Origin: Arenicola marina | Lineage: Eukaryota; Annelida; Polychaeta; Arenicolidae | DNA: 64,000 nt | Assembly: GCA_964019135.1 (NCBI GenBank) | Contig: OZ025249.1 | Coordinates: 32,749,759-32,813,758 of the forward strand | Direction: 5' to 3' | In this document: positions 1 through 11,600 of the stretch, one piece after another | Layout: every line of letters starts with the position of its first letter | How positions within the stretch are numbered: position 1 is the stretch's first letter | Notes under the pieces: model-generated | Told to the model about the DNA's origin: nothing | What the model saw: the letters and a program-made list of their open reading frames with translations, nothing else | Database searches by the model: none | Position numbers and translations under genes: made by a program

Positions 1-467
1 GCACTATATTAGGAACATATTACCGGGATATTAGAGTACAGAATAACATTAGGGTAGAGTATATGAATGTACAGTGACAATGGAGAACAAAGTTGTATCT
101 CTTAGAGATTATCACGAGAATAGATCTGTGAGTCGCTTTGACATTAGAGAACATAATCTATTACACCACAAAGTTGATGTCTCCACGATAAAGGAAGAAG
201 AAGAATTGTGGGAGAAGGATATTCTTGGGTCTTGAAACCCTGTAAAATACCATGTTTTACAATGTTGGTTTTCACTACGCCTGTCGTGGGAGTGAGGAAC
301 CCCGACGACTGCGTCACGGAGAAGAACCTTAATTAAATTTGCCATATCATCATCGTCGGATAAAATTCTGCGTAAAACAGAAGACGAGTCAAAATCAGGG
401 CGGCCTGAAGCACGGTAATAGATCGACCGGTTAACCCGGTGCACCCATTCTGCCCGGTGGTGAACTT
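1..467. other. No recognised gene
   Basis: An open frame of 143 codons lies on the minus strand (112-543). Its product matches no family I know, and its start region runs into the degenerate 10-bp repeat next door. I see no clear promoter, splice pattern or transposon end here. Confidence 0.4.
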
Positions 468-632
468 TAGTATACCCCGGCGTATCCCGGTGGTGTACCT
501 CAGTGTGCCCCTGAGAAGCCCGGTATATCCCGTTGTACTCCAATATACCCCGGTATACCTCAGTGTACTCCTGTGTACATCAGTGTAGCTTAGTGCACCA
601 CGGTGTACTTCGGTATACCCCGGTGTATCCCG
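468..632. repeat. Degenerate 10-bp tandem repeat
   Basis: About sixteen imperfect units with a period close to 10 bp follow the pattern YYCRGTRTAC, for example CTCAGTGTAC, CACGGTGTAC, TTCGGTATAC and CCCGGTGTAT in a row. The period is near one helical turn. The high divergence suggests an old array that is no longer being homogenised. Confidence 0.7.
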
Positions 633-2030
633 CACTTATAACCCCACTCACGCCTCTACCTGATGACCTTATTGCGCCCGGAGGCCAAGAAAAAAGATCA
701 TTGACGCAAGTAATCATTGACGAGGCGGATGGTGGGCTGGGCATTTCTTGTCCTAAGGTGTGTCCACGAATGGGGAGGGGGGAGGGGTGAGGATGGGGAG
801 GGGGGGGGGTTCATACCCTCCTTTCGTTTTTCTTTTTTGTTTATTTAACTTTTAGCCGGCTACGGGGCTTAGACGACTAAAGTCACCAAGTAATGATGGT
901 TGATTTTAGCCACGTAGCCGGCTAAACTATGTACGTGAAATAGGCCACTGGACACATGCGGGGTCACCCGTCTGTCTAAAGGCAGTGCGTGCCGGTCACG
1001 TGATGTCAGACAATGAGAACGAAGAGGAAGCCAGACACAGACGTAATGAACAACCCTCGCCTTGATTACCTTCAGCCCAAGGTATCATGCCCTTTACGCA
1101 CCCTGGGAAACCACCCGCGTTATTTTTTTATAAATTAATTTCTTATTTTTTATTCCAGGAAACACCAGCAATGTAGTACATCCCTTACTTCGCTCGGCCT
1201 AAGGCCAGACCCTTCAGCCAATCAAATGGCTCGTTACGTGTACGCCACCGACGGAGGCAAGCCAGCCGAGAAATACCCGGATGATGGGGCATCGATAGGC
1301 GGAAGTCGAAGTTCGCATAGGACGTCGGGATATCTCGGGAAGGTCACTGCCGCCTGGGCGACGACGCATGAGGACAATTCAGGATAAAAACGTCACCTAG
1401 CGTCACCTGGCGACTAAATGTGTGCAAACTTAGTATATCCAAGGAACAATCGACAAGCTGAGGTAGATTTTTTATTCATCGGACTCAACAAAATATGTGA
1501 CTCAACTAACTTTTGCTCCAAAAGCTCGATTGTAACCAAAATAGGCTATAAGAGTTACAAAAAAATTGCCTTTTTGCATGTATATGCAATCACTAAATAT
1601 GTTGGGTATTTGCTTGTACTACATAACATATATGCAAATTTGGTGGAGGAACTATTATTTGCTGTGACATAGGTTGATATTGGTTGCAATTGGAACACAA
1701 AAATGAGAAAAAACATGAGAAATCCGTCACCAGCTATCTACCTTTATGCATATATATAGTACCTGAAGAATGATATGATAAAAAGAGAGGAAAAGGCAAA
1801 GCATGAGCCTATGGATGAATGTTTATTCATTTGAAGATGGCGGGGTGTCGTTTTCTCTACTTCCGAAATGTTTCGCACGCGGCTATCATACAATGAGCAA
1901 TGATCTATCAGGTTGGGGCCTATGTATGACAGGTATTGCTTCGTGTGCAGAGGTCTGTAGCGCGTTCAGGTTCAGAGACTAAAAACGCTACTTCCCTTAC
2001 GGGTCGAGAGGAACGTCTTATTATAACTAT
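633..2030. other. Intergenic, no recognised gene
   Basis: Apart from the small inverted repeat at 851-926, this stretch holds a G-rich run near 775-810 and AT-rich sequence near 1400-1800. An 84-codon open frame at 1418-1672 is AT-rich and unrecognised. I see no gene I can support. Confidence 0.4.
851..926. repeat. Short inverted-repeat element (hairpin or tiny MITE-like)
   Basis: A perfect 14-bp inverted repeat, TTTAGCCGGCTACG at 851-864 and its complement at 913-926, bounds a 76-bp segment. The arms can be extended imperfectly to about 20 bp. I find no obvious target-site duplication. It could be a very short inverted-repeat transposon remnant or a hairpin-forming site. Confidence 0.5.
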
Positions 2031-2237
2031 ATGGTGGCCGTCTCACGTGACAACATACACCAGTGGCTGTCCCACGTGACAACATGGTGGCCGTCTCACG
2101 TGACAACATACACCAGTGGCTGTCCCACGTGACAACATGGTGGCTGTCCCACGTGACAACATACACCAGTGGCTGTCCCACATGACAACATGGTGGCTGT
2201 CCCACGTGACAACATACACCAGTGGCTGTCCCACGTG
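2031..2237. repeat. 24/29-bp minisatellite, left part
   Basis: Tandem units of two lengths share the core CCCACGTGACAACAT. The 29-bp form continues with ACACCAGTGGCTGT and the 24-bp form goes straight to GGTGGCTGT. Nearly every unit has the palindrome CACGTG. The array is cut at 2237 by a hAT-like element and continues at 2821, so both parts are one original array. Confidence 0.95.
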
Positions 2238-2820
2238 CAGACATGGCGTAATCATAATCAGTAATCGTAATCGATTGTAATCGATTACATTTTCCAAGTA
2301 ATCGTAATCGATTACATTGGTTTTAACAGCATGTAATCGTAATCGTAACCATGATTACTTTTGATGATTACTTTAATATGTTCACTCAGGCTGCTTTAGT
2401 CTCCAAACTGAGCGTCACACTTTCTATGTCCAGAGTACCATTAATGTCTTTCTATAGACATGCCCCTCCCCCCCCCTCCCCAACCACCCCTACCCTTCCG
2501 GTCCTTTGTGCCTGACCCCGAGACATAAGATAAATTTTGTTTCCCACCAAACCTCTTTCTAAGAAAGATAAGAACAATTGCAGCGGATTTGTATCCAAAA
2601 CTATTATTGTGCTTTTTATATTTAACTTATTATATAAGGTCTAGGCCAGCGTTCATTTATTAAACACATACAAAGTAATCACGATTGTAATCTTGATTAC
2701 TTTCAATGTAATCGTAATCGATTACTTTCATATTTCCTGTAATCGTAATCGTAATCATGAAATTTCCAAGTAATCGTAATCGTAATCGATTACATTTGCA
2801 ATGTAATCGCCCCATGCCTG
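2238..2820. mobile_element. Non-autonomous hAT-like DNA transposon (583 bp)
   Basis: The left end reads CAGACATGGCG and the right end, as its complement, reads CAGGCATGGGGCG, giving imperfect terminal inverted repeats that start with CAG. The 8 bp on the left (2230-2237) and on the right (2821-2828) are both CCCACGTG, a perfect target-site duplication of the length typical of hAT transposases. Removing the element and one duplication restores an ordinary minisatellite unit. Subterminal regions at both ends carry many copies of GTAATCGTAATCGATTAC-type sequence in both orientations, as is common for transposase-binding subterminal repeats. The middle (about 2346-2670) has a C-rich tract and no coding potential. 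It is therefore a MITE-like passenger that would need a transposase from elsewhere. Confidence 0.88.
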
Positions 2821-4321
2821 CCCACGTGACAACATACACCAGTGGCTGTCCCACGTGACAACATACACCAGTGGCTGTCCCACGTGACAAGATGGTGGCC
2901 GTCCCACGTGACAACATGGTGGCTGTCCCACGTGACATCATACACCAGTGGCTGTCCCACGTGACAACATGGTGGCTGTCCCACGTGACAACATGGTCGC
3001 TGTCCCACGTGACAACATGGTGGCTGTCTCACGTGACCACATGGTGGCTGTCCCACGTGACAACATGGTGGCTGTCCTACATGACAACATACACCAGTGG
3101 CTGTCCCACTTGACAACATACGCCAGTGGCTGTCCCACGTGACAACATTGTGGCTGTCCCACGTGACCACATGGTGGCTGTCCCACGTGACAACATACAC
3201 CAGCGGCTCTCCTACGAGACAACATGGTGGCTGTCCTACGTGACAACATACACCAGCGGCTGTCCCACGTGACAACATGGCGGCTGTCCCACGTGACAAC
3301 ATGGTGGCTGTCCCACGTGACAACATGGTGGCTGTCCCACGTGACAACATGGTGGCTGTCCCACGTGACAACATACACCAGCGGCTGTCCCACGTGACAA
3401 CATGGCGGCTGTCCGACGTGACAACATGGTGGCTGTCCCACGTGACCACATGGTGGCTGTCCTACGTGACAACATACACCAGTGGCTGTCCCACTTGACA
3501 ACATACACCAGTGGCTGTCCCACGTGACAACATTGTGGCTGTCCCACGTGACAACATGGTGGCTGTCCCACGTGACAACATACACCAGCGGCTCTCCTAC
3601 GAGACAGCATGGTGGCTGTCCCACGTGACAACATACACCAGCGGCTGTCCCACGTGACAACATGGCGGCTGTCCCACGTGACAACATGGTGGCTGTCCCA
3701 CGTGACAACATACACCAGCGGCTGTCCCACGTGACAACATGGCGGCTGTGCCACGTGACAACATGGTGGCTGTCCCACGTGACAACATACACCAGCGGCT
3801 GTCCCACGTGACAACATGGCGGCTGTGCCACGTGACAACATGGTGGCTGTTCCACGTGACAACATACACCAGCGGCTGTCCCACGTGACAACATGGCGGC
3901 TGTGCCACGTGACAACATGGTGGCTGTCCCACGTGACAACATACACCAGCGGCTGTCCCACGTGACAACATGGCGGCTGTGCCACGTGACAACATGGTGG
4001 CTGTCCCACGTGACAACATACACCAGCGGCTGTCCCACGTGACAACATGGCGGCTGTGCCACGTGACAACATGGTGGCTGTCCCACGTGACAACATACAC
4101 CAGCGGCTGTCCCACGTGACAACATGGCGGCTGTGCCACGTGACAACATGGTGGCTGTCCCACGTGACAACATACACCAGCGGCTGTCCCACGTGACAAC
4201 ATGGTGGCTGTCCCACGTGACAACATGGTGGCTGTCCCACGTGACAACATACACCAGTGGCTGTCCCACGTGACAACATACACCAGTGGCTGTCCCACGT
4301 GACAACATACACCAGTGGCTG
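2821..4321. repeat. 24/29-bp minisatellite, right part
   Basis: Roughly 57 units continue the array interrupted at 2237. Common variants are GTGGCTGT, GCGGCTGT and GCGGCTGTG before the CCACGTGACAACAT core. From about 3650 to 4200 a three-unit pattern (29 + 24 + 24 bp) repeats regularly, a small higher-order unit. Long open frames on both strands arise because the units lack stop codons; they are not genes. Confidence 0.95.
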
Positions 4322-6170
4322 ACTAACAATCCTAACAAATTACGATGACCACCTAGAGTGGTGGCGCCACCTAGGAATCAAAAGGACCCCCAGCCCCACC
4401 CGCACCCCCCTCCGCCCCACGTTCCACCACCCCACCACCTGCCAACAAGCAGGCCAATCTCTCCTTAACCCCGAAAGCGGCCTGGGCGTGGGAGTGCCCA
4501 AATCCTTATCAGAGCCGCCTGGTTAGTTAACATGTAACTAAGTTTAGCAAGATTAGCGCAACTCATTCTCTTGCAAGGCGCTATTTTTGTTAACGGTTGC
4601 CATTGCAGTTTTCGTGGTCACAATGGTTTTCGGTGGAAATCTGGTTCCTCGGACGATGTAATCTACTTCATCTAGTTAGGAGCATTAGAGTTCTGTATGT
4701 CAATGACAGAATAGCACAAAGCTGGTCGGACTGAAGCGACCCAGCATAGATTTCACCGAGTGAGTCGGGCCAATAAAAGAGGTCGGTTGCAATGAAAATG
4801 TCTCTATTCATCACACCATTCATTTATTTCACTCTTTGCGGACCAAAAGGGCCTAGGTCGCTTTATTATGGGAACGTTCTCTAGGACTATGACGTCACAC
4901 ACCAGGGCAGTCAATCAGACTGCCACCGTACGTCACCCCTTTTCCTACAGACATAAATAGACACTGAAAGGAGCATTAGTCAGATTCTCAAACACCGCGA
5001 GAATGACGCGTCATTGACAAAAGTTCACTGTACACTGACACTGTAACCAACGGGATGCCGGGCTGTAATGGGATAAATTCTACCATTGTTGGTTCCTTGC
5101 ATACTTCAGAATAACACTTTAAAACGATTGCTACCAGCGGGTGATTCATAAGTTTTAACCATAACTATTAACTATTTGATCTCAGGACAAAAAAATAACC
5201 TCTTCTATATTTATTCGAACAGCGCCAAGACAAACGAACAGAGATAACCGTCTGGCAGTAGGAACGACTCGACCCGTTTAGGCTCCCGTAGCTTCCAAAT
5301 TCGGCATTATCCGCCACTTCCCTTCCAGGTGGAGCCGCAAGGGGAAGTTTCTGTCTTGATACCGCTGTGTTTGTCATCACGTAGCTTAGAGACAGGCCTC
5401 TTCACTGGTATCGACGGCTGCCATCCGTCTCCTGAAAAACCTAAACGCCAACAAACACACACATTTAAGTAAATTGGAATGTGAAATGTATAATATTGGA
5501 AGGAAACTGTTACTCGAAAAGTTCGAGTTTATATAACACGGGAGAGTCATTTCTAGGATCGGGATTAAGCTAGGAAACTCATTAAAGATTTATTTATTAT
5601 TAGCGTGAGGAACTGAGCTTATTATCCCTTGTTTAACCGACCTCTGTGCGACCTATCATATACAGCAGACGCGACATTCCTGGGATATAGACAAGATTAG
5701 CTATTTGAGAAGTGCCGTACGGTATATATGAGGGTATAGGCACGTGGGTGGAGCTAGCAGATTCAGATATTTCTAGCGGTTGATTCTTGTAGCGCTTTGT
5801 TATCGCTTGAGTCCATGTCTGTATGTACATGAAGCAGCATTGGGGGTAATTAAGGTAATAAATAAGTCCGAGTTAGTATCAGCGACTGTGTGTATGTGTG
5901 ATCCAGGTATACATGGTGAGTCCATGGAAACCTGTGGTGTGACTGTTCAAAGCAAGGGGGTAAATCCTCCAGTTTTGGGGTTGCGAAAAAGTCCAGCAGT
6001 TAAGTGGAACCTCAACAACAAGCTGGTGTACGAAACTAAAGCCTGGGGCCCTGACAGCCTGAAATAGTTAAGAAAGCGATGTGTAAATAACTGAATACAA
6101 CCTATAAACTATATAACTGGCCATCTTGCGTTATTTGGCGCTCAAATTTGTTTACCTTATTTGTTTCATT
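4322..6170. other. Intergenic, no recognised gene
   Basis: Mostly unique-looking sequence with a C-rich tract near 4380-4440. A 95-codon open frame (5780-6067, plus) and short minus-strand frames (5168-5380, 5633-5830) are unrecognised. I cannot support an exon here. Confidence 0.4.
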
Positions 6171-6660
6171 TCAAGTGATACGATTTGCATCGCGGCATTT
6201 GCGCTTATGACTGAATAAGCCTATCTGTGACCGACAGTCATCGCAGCGGTGACCTGTCGATAGGTCTTTGTATGAACTCACTAGGTGCCTAGATTGGCGT
6301 TTTGAGTCCAGTTTCTCAAACCATAGCCCGTCGTGGTGGGCCATTCCCTCACGCACGACACGTGACCATTCCGTCTTTTCGAATGCTAGATCCACCATAG
6401 AATTAAAATCGATGCCGCAAGCCTTCATGTCACGCTTGCAAATATCCTTAAACCTGAGTTTTGGCCGTCCAGTTGGCCTTTTGCCATTGGCAAACTCACC
6501 GTAGAGCACATCCTTTGGAATGCGTTTCCAAGCCAACGAAGACGAAGAGGTCGTTGTTTCACGAGAGCAAGAATGCTCCGTACTTTGGCCCTGGCTAACA
6601 CGTCGGCATTTGGTATCTTCTCTTGTACATAGATATATACTTTGTTGCTTGGCAATTTAC
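6171..6660 (-). mobile_element. LINE 3' fragment (end of the reverse-transcriptase ORF)
   Basis: Two overlapping minus-strand frames give the end of a non-LTR retrotransposon polyprotein. The upstream frame (6425-6667) has IPNADVLARAKVRSILALV then LRLRWLGNAFQRM. The second (6171-6536) continues with GEFANGKRPTGRPKLRFKD, KRDMKACGIDF and a terminal Cys-His motif, CDDCRSQIGLFSHKRKC (C-x2-C-x8-H-x3-C). These are the familiar 'RWLGH..RM', 'GKRP.GRPK.R.KD' and 'GL.SH.R.C' blocks found after the RT domain in many invertebrate LINEs. A frame change near 6500-6540 breaks the reading frame, and no RT catalytic core precedes it, so this is a 5'-truncated dead copy. The clade cannot be fixed from this piece alone. 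Confidence 0.85.
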
Positions 6661-8603
6661 TTGCCAAATACTCAAAGTCTGCGTCTTGAAGAAAAATTAA
6701 CTTTAAAGGGTATAACTGATGCTAAATGCGGATTGCCATCTGGGTATATGTTATAGGTTTCTATGGCTACCGACCTTTAGGGAAGAGGCGCTAAAAAGAT
6801 ATTAGCATATAAGTCATTGGAACTATGGAACGCCTTCGATCATTTGTTGATACACGACTCATAATTTTCCAAATCCGGGCAGGAATTCCACCATCCTGCT
6901 CAGATTATCGGTTATATCACGGATTTGTGCTTCTGACGGAAACGCCCTGCATTGCCTTCAGAGAGACCCGGATGTCAGAGCGAATGAAACACCCGCCATC
7001 TTTATTTTACTGACCGCTAGACATTAATGTAAAAAAAACAGGAAAATATATAATGTTACATGAACAGATGGATTATTCGCTGCCATTTATTTGAGTGTCA
7101 TATAAACAAATTTTAAAATTTTCACAATAAGTAGTAATCTGCGAAGTTAATTTGCAATCCATATGGTACTACAACCCCCTCCCCACTACTATACCCGTGA
7201 TCTTGATTGGAGAGGGTTTAGGGAGCTGTGGTAACGCTTTTTCTCCTTTAGACTTTTTCTCCTTTCCATACCGGGAAATACTGGTTCCAGCGAGCCTGAT
7301 CCGTCACGTTATCATCTGAATGGTCGTTAAATAAGTTGTTGGACAGCAGAACGCTTAGACACCAGAAGTGGTTTTCATAGAAGATTCTAAAACAGATATG
7401 GAAAACTGAGCCATACAGTAATGTAATGTGCGTCTGTGATACTTCGTACCCGTGGCCAAATGGTTGTGCAGCCGCATTGCCTCGGCACTTAAGTGGCTAA
7501 TAAGTGGTACATAAACAAACTAGTTAAAAGGAAACAGCTTTATGCAGCAATAAAATGAAAGGTTTTTGTTAGATTGGCAGCAGAAGATTGGCATCACAAG
7601 GCGGTTAATGTCCAAACACGAGCCAGACACAGATAGAAGATTACACGGAACAGTAGACGCAAGGTAATTCCGGAATATAGATGGATCGATAGACAGATAG
7701 TGTGTTTATTATAGTCACTCATGAGTTCCATGATACAACATACACGCATCAGAACTATCACAAATATACAGTAACTTTAAAGCAATATATTCCGTAATTT
7801 TTTGTATTACCAACCTCTTCTCCATGTCAAATAAGTACATTCTGTCTTAAATTTAAATCCTGAAAGCCTGTGGGCTCTCCGGAGAGAAGCATTTTGGTCA
7901 CGGGAGCAGAAGTTGGTGGCCGGCTTTATATCCCTGCGCCGCTGTTCGCCGTTCGGTATTTTGTGTGTGATGTCGACCGCGGCTCGCTGGGACGTCCGCG
8001 TGCGATATAAATAAACCGCGCAGTTTTATGTTGAAATGTTTGTTTTACAGACTCAAAGTGATATAAAACATATGCATCATAACTGTTGAGATACTTTTAG
8101 TCTTGATTCTACAATGTACAAAAAATCTAAGATGGCGCATGTTTTTATATTTCTCTAAATTGAAGTGACTTTAAATTTAATATCTATCGTTTGTAATCGC
8201 CCCCCCGTCTAATTATATTATACGCAAATAATCACTTCGCCATACACCCCCAGTGGGCATTTCCAAATGCAGTGCGCCCTTTCCAATGAGAGTTACGGGG
8301 TCAACGTGGCAGCGTACTGCATCACACCATAAACGGTCGTGGGTTCCAACCCCACCCGTGCCCGGGGGCTCTCTTATTTTCAACTAATGGCTTATTGGCA
8401 TGAAGCAATCTCGTGCGCCACCTGCCGGTGGGTCCCTGAGGCGTTCATCCATTTATTATGACCTTCAATTAATTTTTTAGCATAGCTCGCGCATTGCTCA
8501 TTCCTGGCGTCGTCCTTCCATGATCGATTTCTGTGTGCCTGACAGGGTACAGGGTCAGCAAAGACATGTAGATCGCCGGTAGGTGGCAGCAGCTACTTGG
8601 CAG
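6661..8603. other. Intergenic, no recognised gene
   Basis: AT-rich, mostly unique sequence, including short unrecognised frames (for example 6825-7013). The stretch 7860-8010 is more GC-rich and includes TATAAATAAA, but no coding region follows that I can support. The tRNA-like piece at 8292-8362 is listed separately. Confidence 0.4.
8292..8362 (+). repeat. tRNA-like sequence, probable SINE head or tRNA pseudogene
   Basis: A perfect 5-bp T-arm with a 7-base loop (GTGGG, TTCCAAC, CCCAC at 8339-8355) is followed by CCGTGCC, which pairs largely with GTTACGG at 8292-8298; the whole is 71 nt, a normal tRNA length. The B-box-like GGTTCCAACCC differs from the consensus at two positions. The D and anticodon arms do not fold well, so I read it as a decayed tRNA-derived SINE head or pseudogene, not a working tRNA gene. 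Confidence 0.4.
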
Positions 8604-11600
8604 CGTGAGTTGGAGGTTACCACTCAGGTGGTTCGATGGCGGACAGGAAGTTGGGGGTTACCACTCGGGTGGTCTGATGGCGGCCAGTGAGTTGGGGGTT
8701 ACCACTCGGGTGGTCTGATGGCGGCCAGTGAGTTGGGGGTTACCACTCGGGTGGTCTGATGGCGGTCAGTGAGTTGGGGGTTACCACTCGGGTGGTCTGA
8801 TGGCGGCCAGTGAGTTGGGGGTTACCACTCGGGTGGTCTGATGGCGGCCAGTGAGTTGGGGGTTACCACTCGGGTGGTTCGATGGCGGACAGGAAGTTGG
8901 GGGTTACCACTCGGGTGGTCTGATGGCGGCCAGTGAGTTGGAGGTTACCACTCGGGTGGTCTGATGGCGGACAGGGAGTTGGGGGTTACCACTCGGGTGG
9001 TTCGATGGCGGACAGGAAGTTGGGGGTTACCACTCGGGTGGTCTGATGGCGGCCAGTGAGTTGAGGGTTACCACTCGGGTGGTCTGATGGCGGCCAGTGA
9101 GATGGGGGTTACCACTCGGGTGGTCTGATGGCGGTCAGTGAGTTGGAGGTTACCACTCGGGTGGTCTGATGGCGGTCAGTGAGATGGGGGTTACCACTCG
9201 GGTGGTCTGATGGCGGCCAGTGAGTTGAGGGTTACCACTCGGGTGGTCTGATGGCGGCCAGTGAGATGGGGGTTACAACTCGGGTGGTCTGATGGCGGTC
9301 AGTGAGTTGGAGGTTACCACTCGGGTGGTCTGATGGCGGTCAGTGAGATGGGGGTTACCACTCGGGTGGTCTGATGGCGGCCAGTGAGTTGAGGGTTACC
9401 ACTCGGGTGGTCTGATGGCGGCCAGTGAGATGGGGGTTACCACTCGGGTGGTCTGATGGCGGTCAGTGAGTTGGAGGTTACCACTCGGGTGGTCTGATGG
9501 CGGTCAGTGAGATGGGGGTTACCGCTCGGTTGGTCTGATGGCGGCCAGTGAGTTGAGGGTTACCACTCGGGTGGTCTGATGGCGGCCAGTGAGTTGGGGG
9601 TTACCACTCGGGTGGTCTGATGGCGGCCAGTGAGATGGGGGTTACCACTCGGGTGGTCTGATGGCAGCCAGTGATTTGGGGGTTACCACTCGGGTGGTCT
9701 GATGGCGGCCAGTGATTTGGGGGTTACCACTCGGGTGGTCTGATGGCGGCCAGTGATTTGGGGGTAACCACTCGGGTGGTCTGATGGCGGCCAGTGAGTT
9801 GGAGGTTACCACTCGGGTGGTCTGATGGCGGACAGGGAGTTGGAGGTTACCACTCGGGTGGTCTGATGGCGGCCAGTGAGTTGGGGGTTACCACTCGGGT
9901 GGTCTGATGGCGGTCAGTGAGTTGGAGGTTACCACTCGGGTGGTCTGATGGCGGTCAGTGAGATGGGGGTTACCACTCGGGTGGTCTGATGGCGGCCAGT
10001 GAGATGGGGCTTACCACTCTGGGGGTCTGATGGCGGCCAGTGAGTTAGAGGTTACCACTCGGGTGGTCTGATGGCGGCCAGTGAGTTGGGGGTTACCACT
10101 CGGGTGGTCTGATGGCCGCCAGTAAATTGGAGGTTACCACTCGGGTGGTCTGATGGCGGCCAGTGAGTTGGGGGTTACCACTCGGGGGGTCTGATGGCCG
10201 TCAGTAAGTTGGGGGTTACCACTCGGGTGGTCTGATGGCGGCCAGTGAGTTGGGGGTTATCACTCGGGTGGTCTGATGGCGGCCAGTGATTTGGGGGTTA
10301 CCACTCGGGTGGTCTGATGGCGGCCAATGAGTTGGGGTTACCACTCGGGTGGTCTGATGGCGGCCAGTGATTTGGAGGTTACCACTCGGGTGGTCTGATG
10401 GCGGCCAGTGAGATGGGGGTTACCACTCGGGTGGTCTGATGGCGGCCAGTAAGTTGGGGGTTACCACTCGGGTGGTCTAATGGCGGCCAGTGAGTTGGGG
10501 GTTACCACTCGGGTGGTCTGATGGCGGTCAGTGAGTTGGAGGTTACCACTCGGGTGGTCTGATGGCGGCCAGTGAGTTGGGGGTTACCACTCGGGTGGTC
10601 TGATGGCGGCCCGTGAGTTATTGGTTACCACTCGGGTGGTCTGATGGCGGCCAGTGAGATGGGGGTTACCACTCGGGTGGTCTGATGGCAGCCAGTGAGT
10701 TGGGGGTTACCACTCGGGTGGTCTGATGGCGGTCAGTGAGTTGGAGGTTACCACTCGGGTGGTCTGATGGCGGCCAGTGAGATGGGGGTTACCACTCGGG
10801 TGGTCTGATGGCGGCCAGTGAGTTGGGGGTTACCACTCGGGTGGTCTGATGGCGGCCAATGAGTTGGGGGTTACCACTCGGGTGGTCTGATGGCGGCCAG
10901 TGATTTGGAGGTTACCACTCGAGTGGTCTGATGGCGGTCAGTGAGTTGGAGGTTACCACTCAGGTGGTCTGATGGCGGCCAGTGAGATAGGGGTTACCAC
11001 TCGGGTGGTCTGATGGCGGCCAGTGAGATGGGGCTTACCACTCGGGTGGTCTGATGGCGGCCAGTGAGTTGGGAGTTACCACTCGGGTGGTCTGATGGCG
11101 GCCAGTGAGTTGGAGGTTACCACTCGGGTGGTCTGATGGCGGCCAGTGAGATGGGGCTTACCACTCGGGGGGTCTGATGGCGGCCAGTGAGTTGGGAGTT
11201 ACCACTCGGGTGGTCTGATGGCGGCCAGTGAGTTGGAGGTTACCACTCGGGTGGTCTGATGGCGGCCAGTGAGATGGGGGTTACCACTCGGGTGGTCTGA
11301 TGGCGGCCAGTGAGATGGGGCTTACCACTCGGGGGGTCTGATGGCCGTCAGTAAGTTGGGGGTTACCACTCGGGTGGTCTGATGGCGGCCAGTGAGTTGG
11401 GGGTTACCACTCGGGTGGTCTGATGGCGGCCAGTGATTTGGGGGTTACCACTCGGGTGGTCTGATGGCGGCCAATGAGTTGGGGGTTACCACTCGGGTGG
11501 GCTGATGGCGGCCAGTGATTTGGAGGTTACCACTCGGGTGGTCTGATGGCGGCCAGTACGTTGGGGGTTACCACTCGGGTGGTCTAATGGCGGCCAGTAA

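Noticed and set aside
5780-6067. 95-codon open frame as a host gene
   Set aside because: No recognised domain, no start context or neighbouring exons; the length is within chance.
6171-6536. 121-codon frame as a host zinc-finger gene
   Set aside because: The GKRPTGRPKLRFKD block and the terminal Cys-His motif are the known end of a LINE polyprotein, and the preceding block is in another frame.
8292-8362. Functional tRNA gene (Met-like, CAT)
   Set aside because: The D and anticodon arms do not fold and the CAT is out of place for a 71-nt tRNA; only the T-arm and part of the acceptor stem are good.
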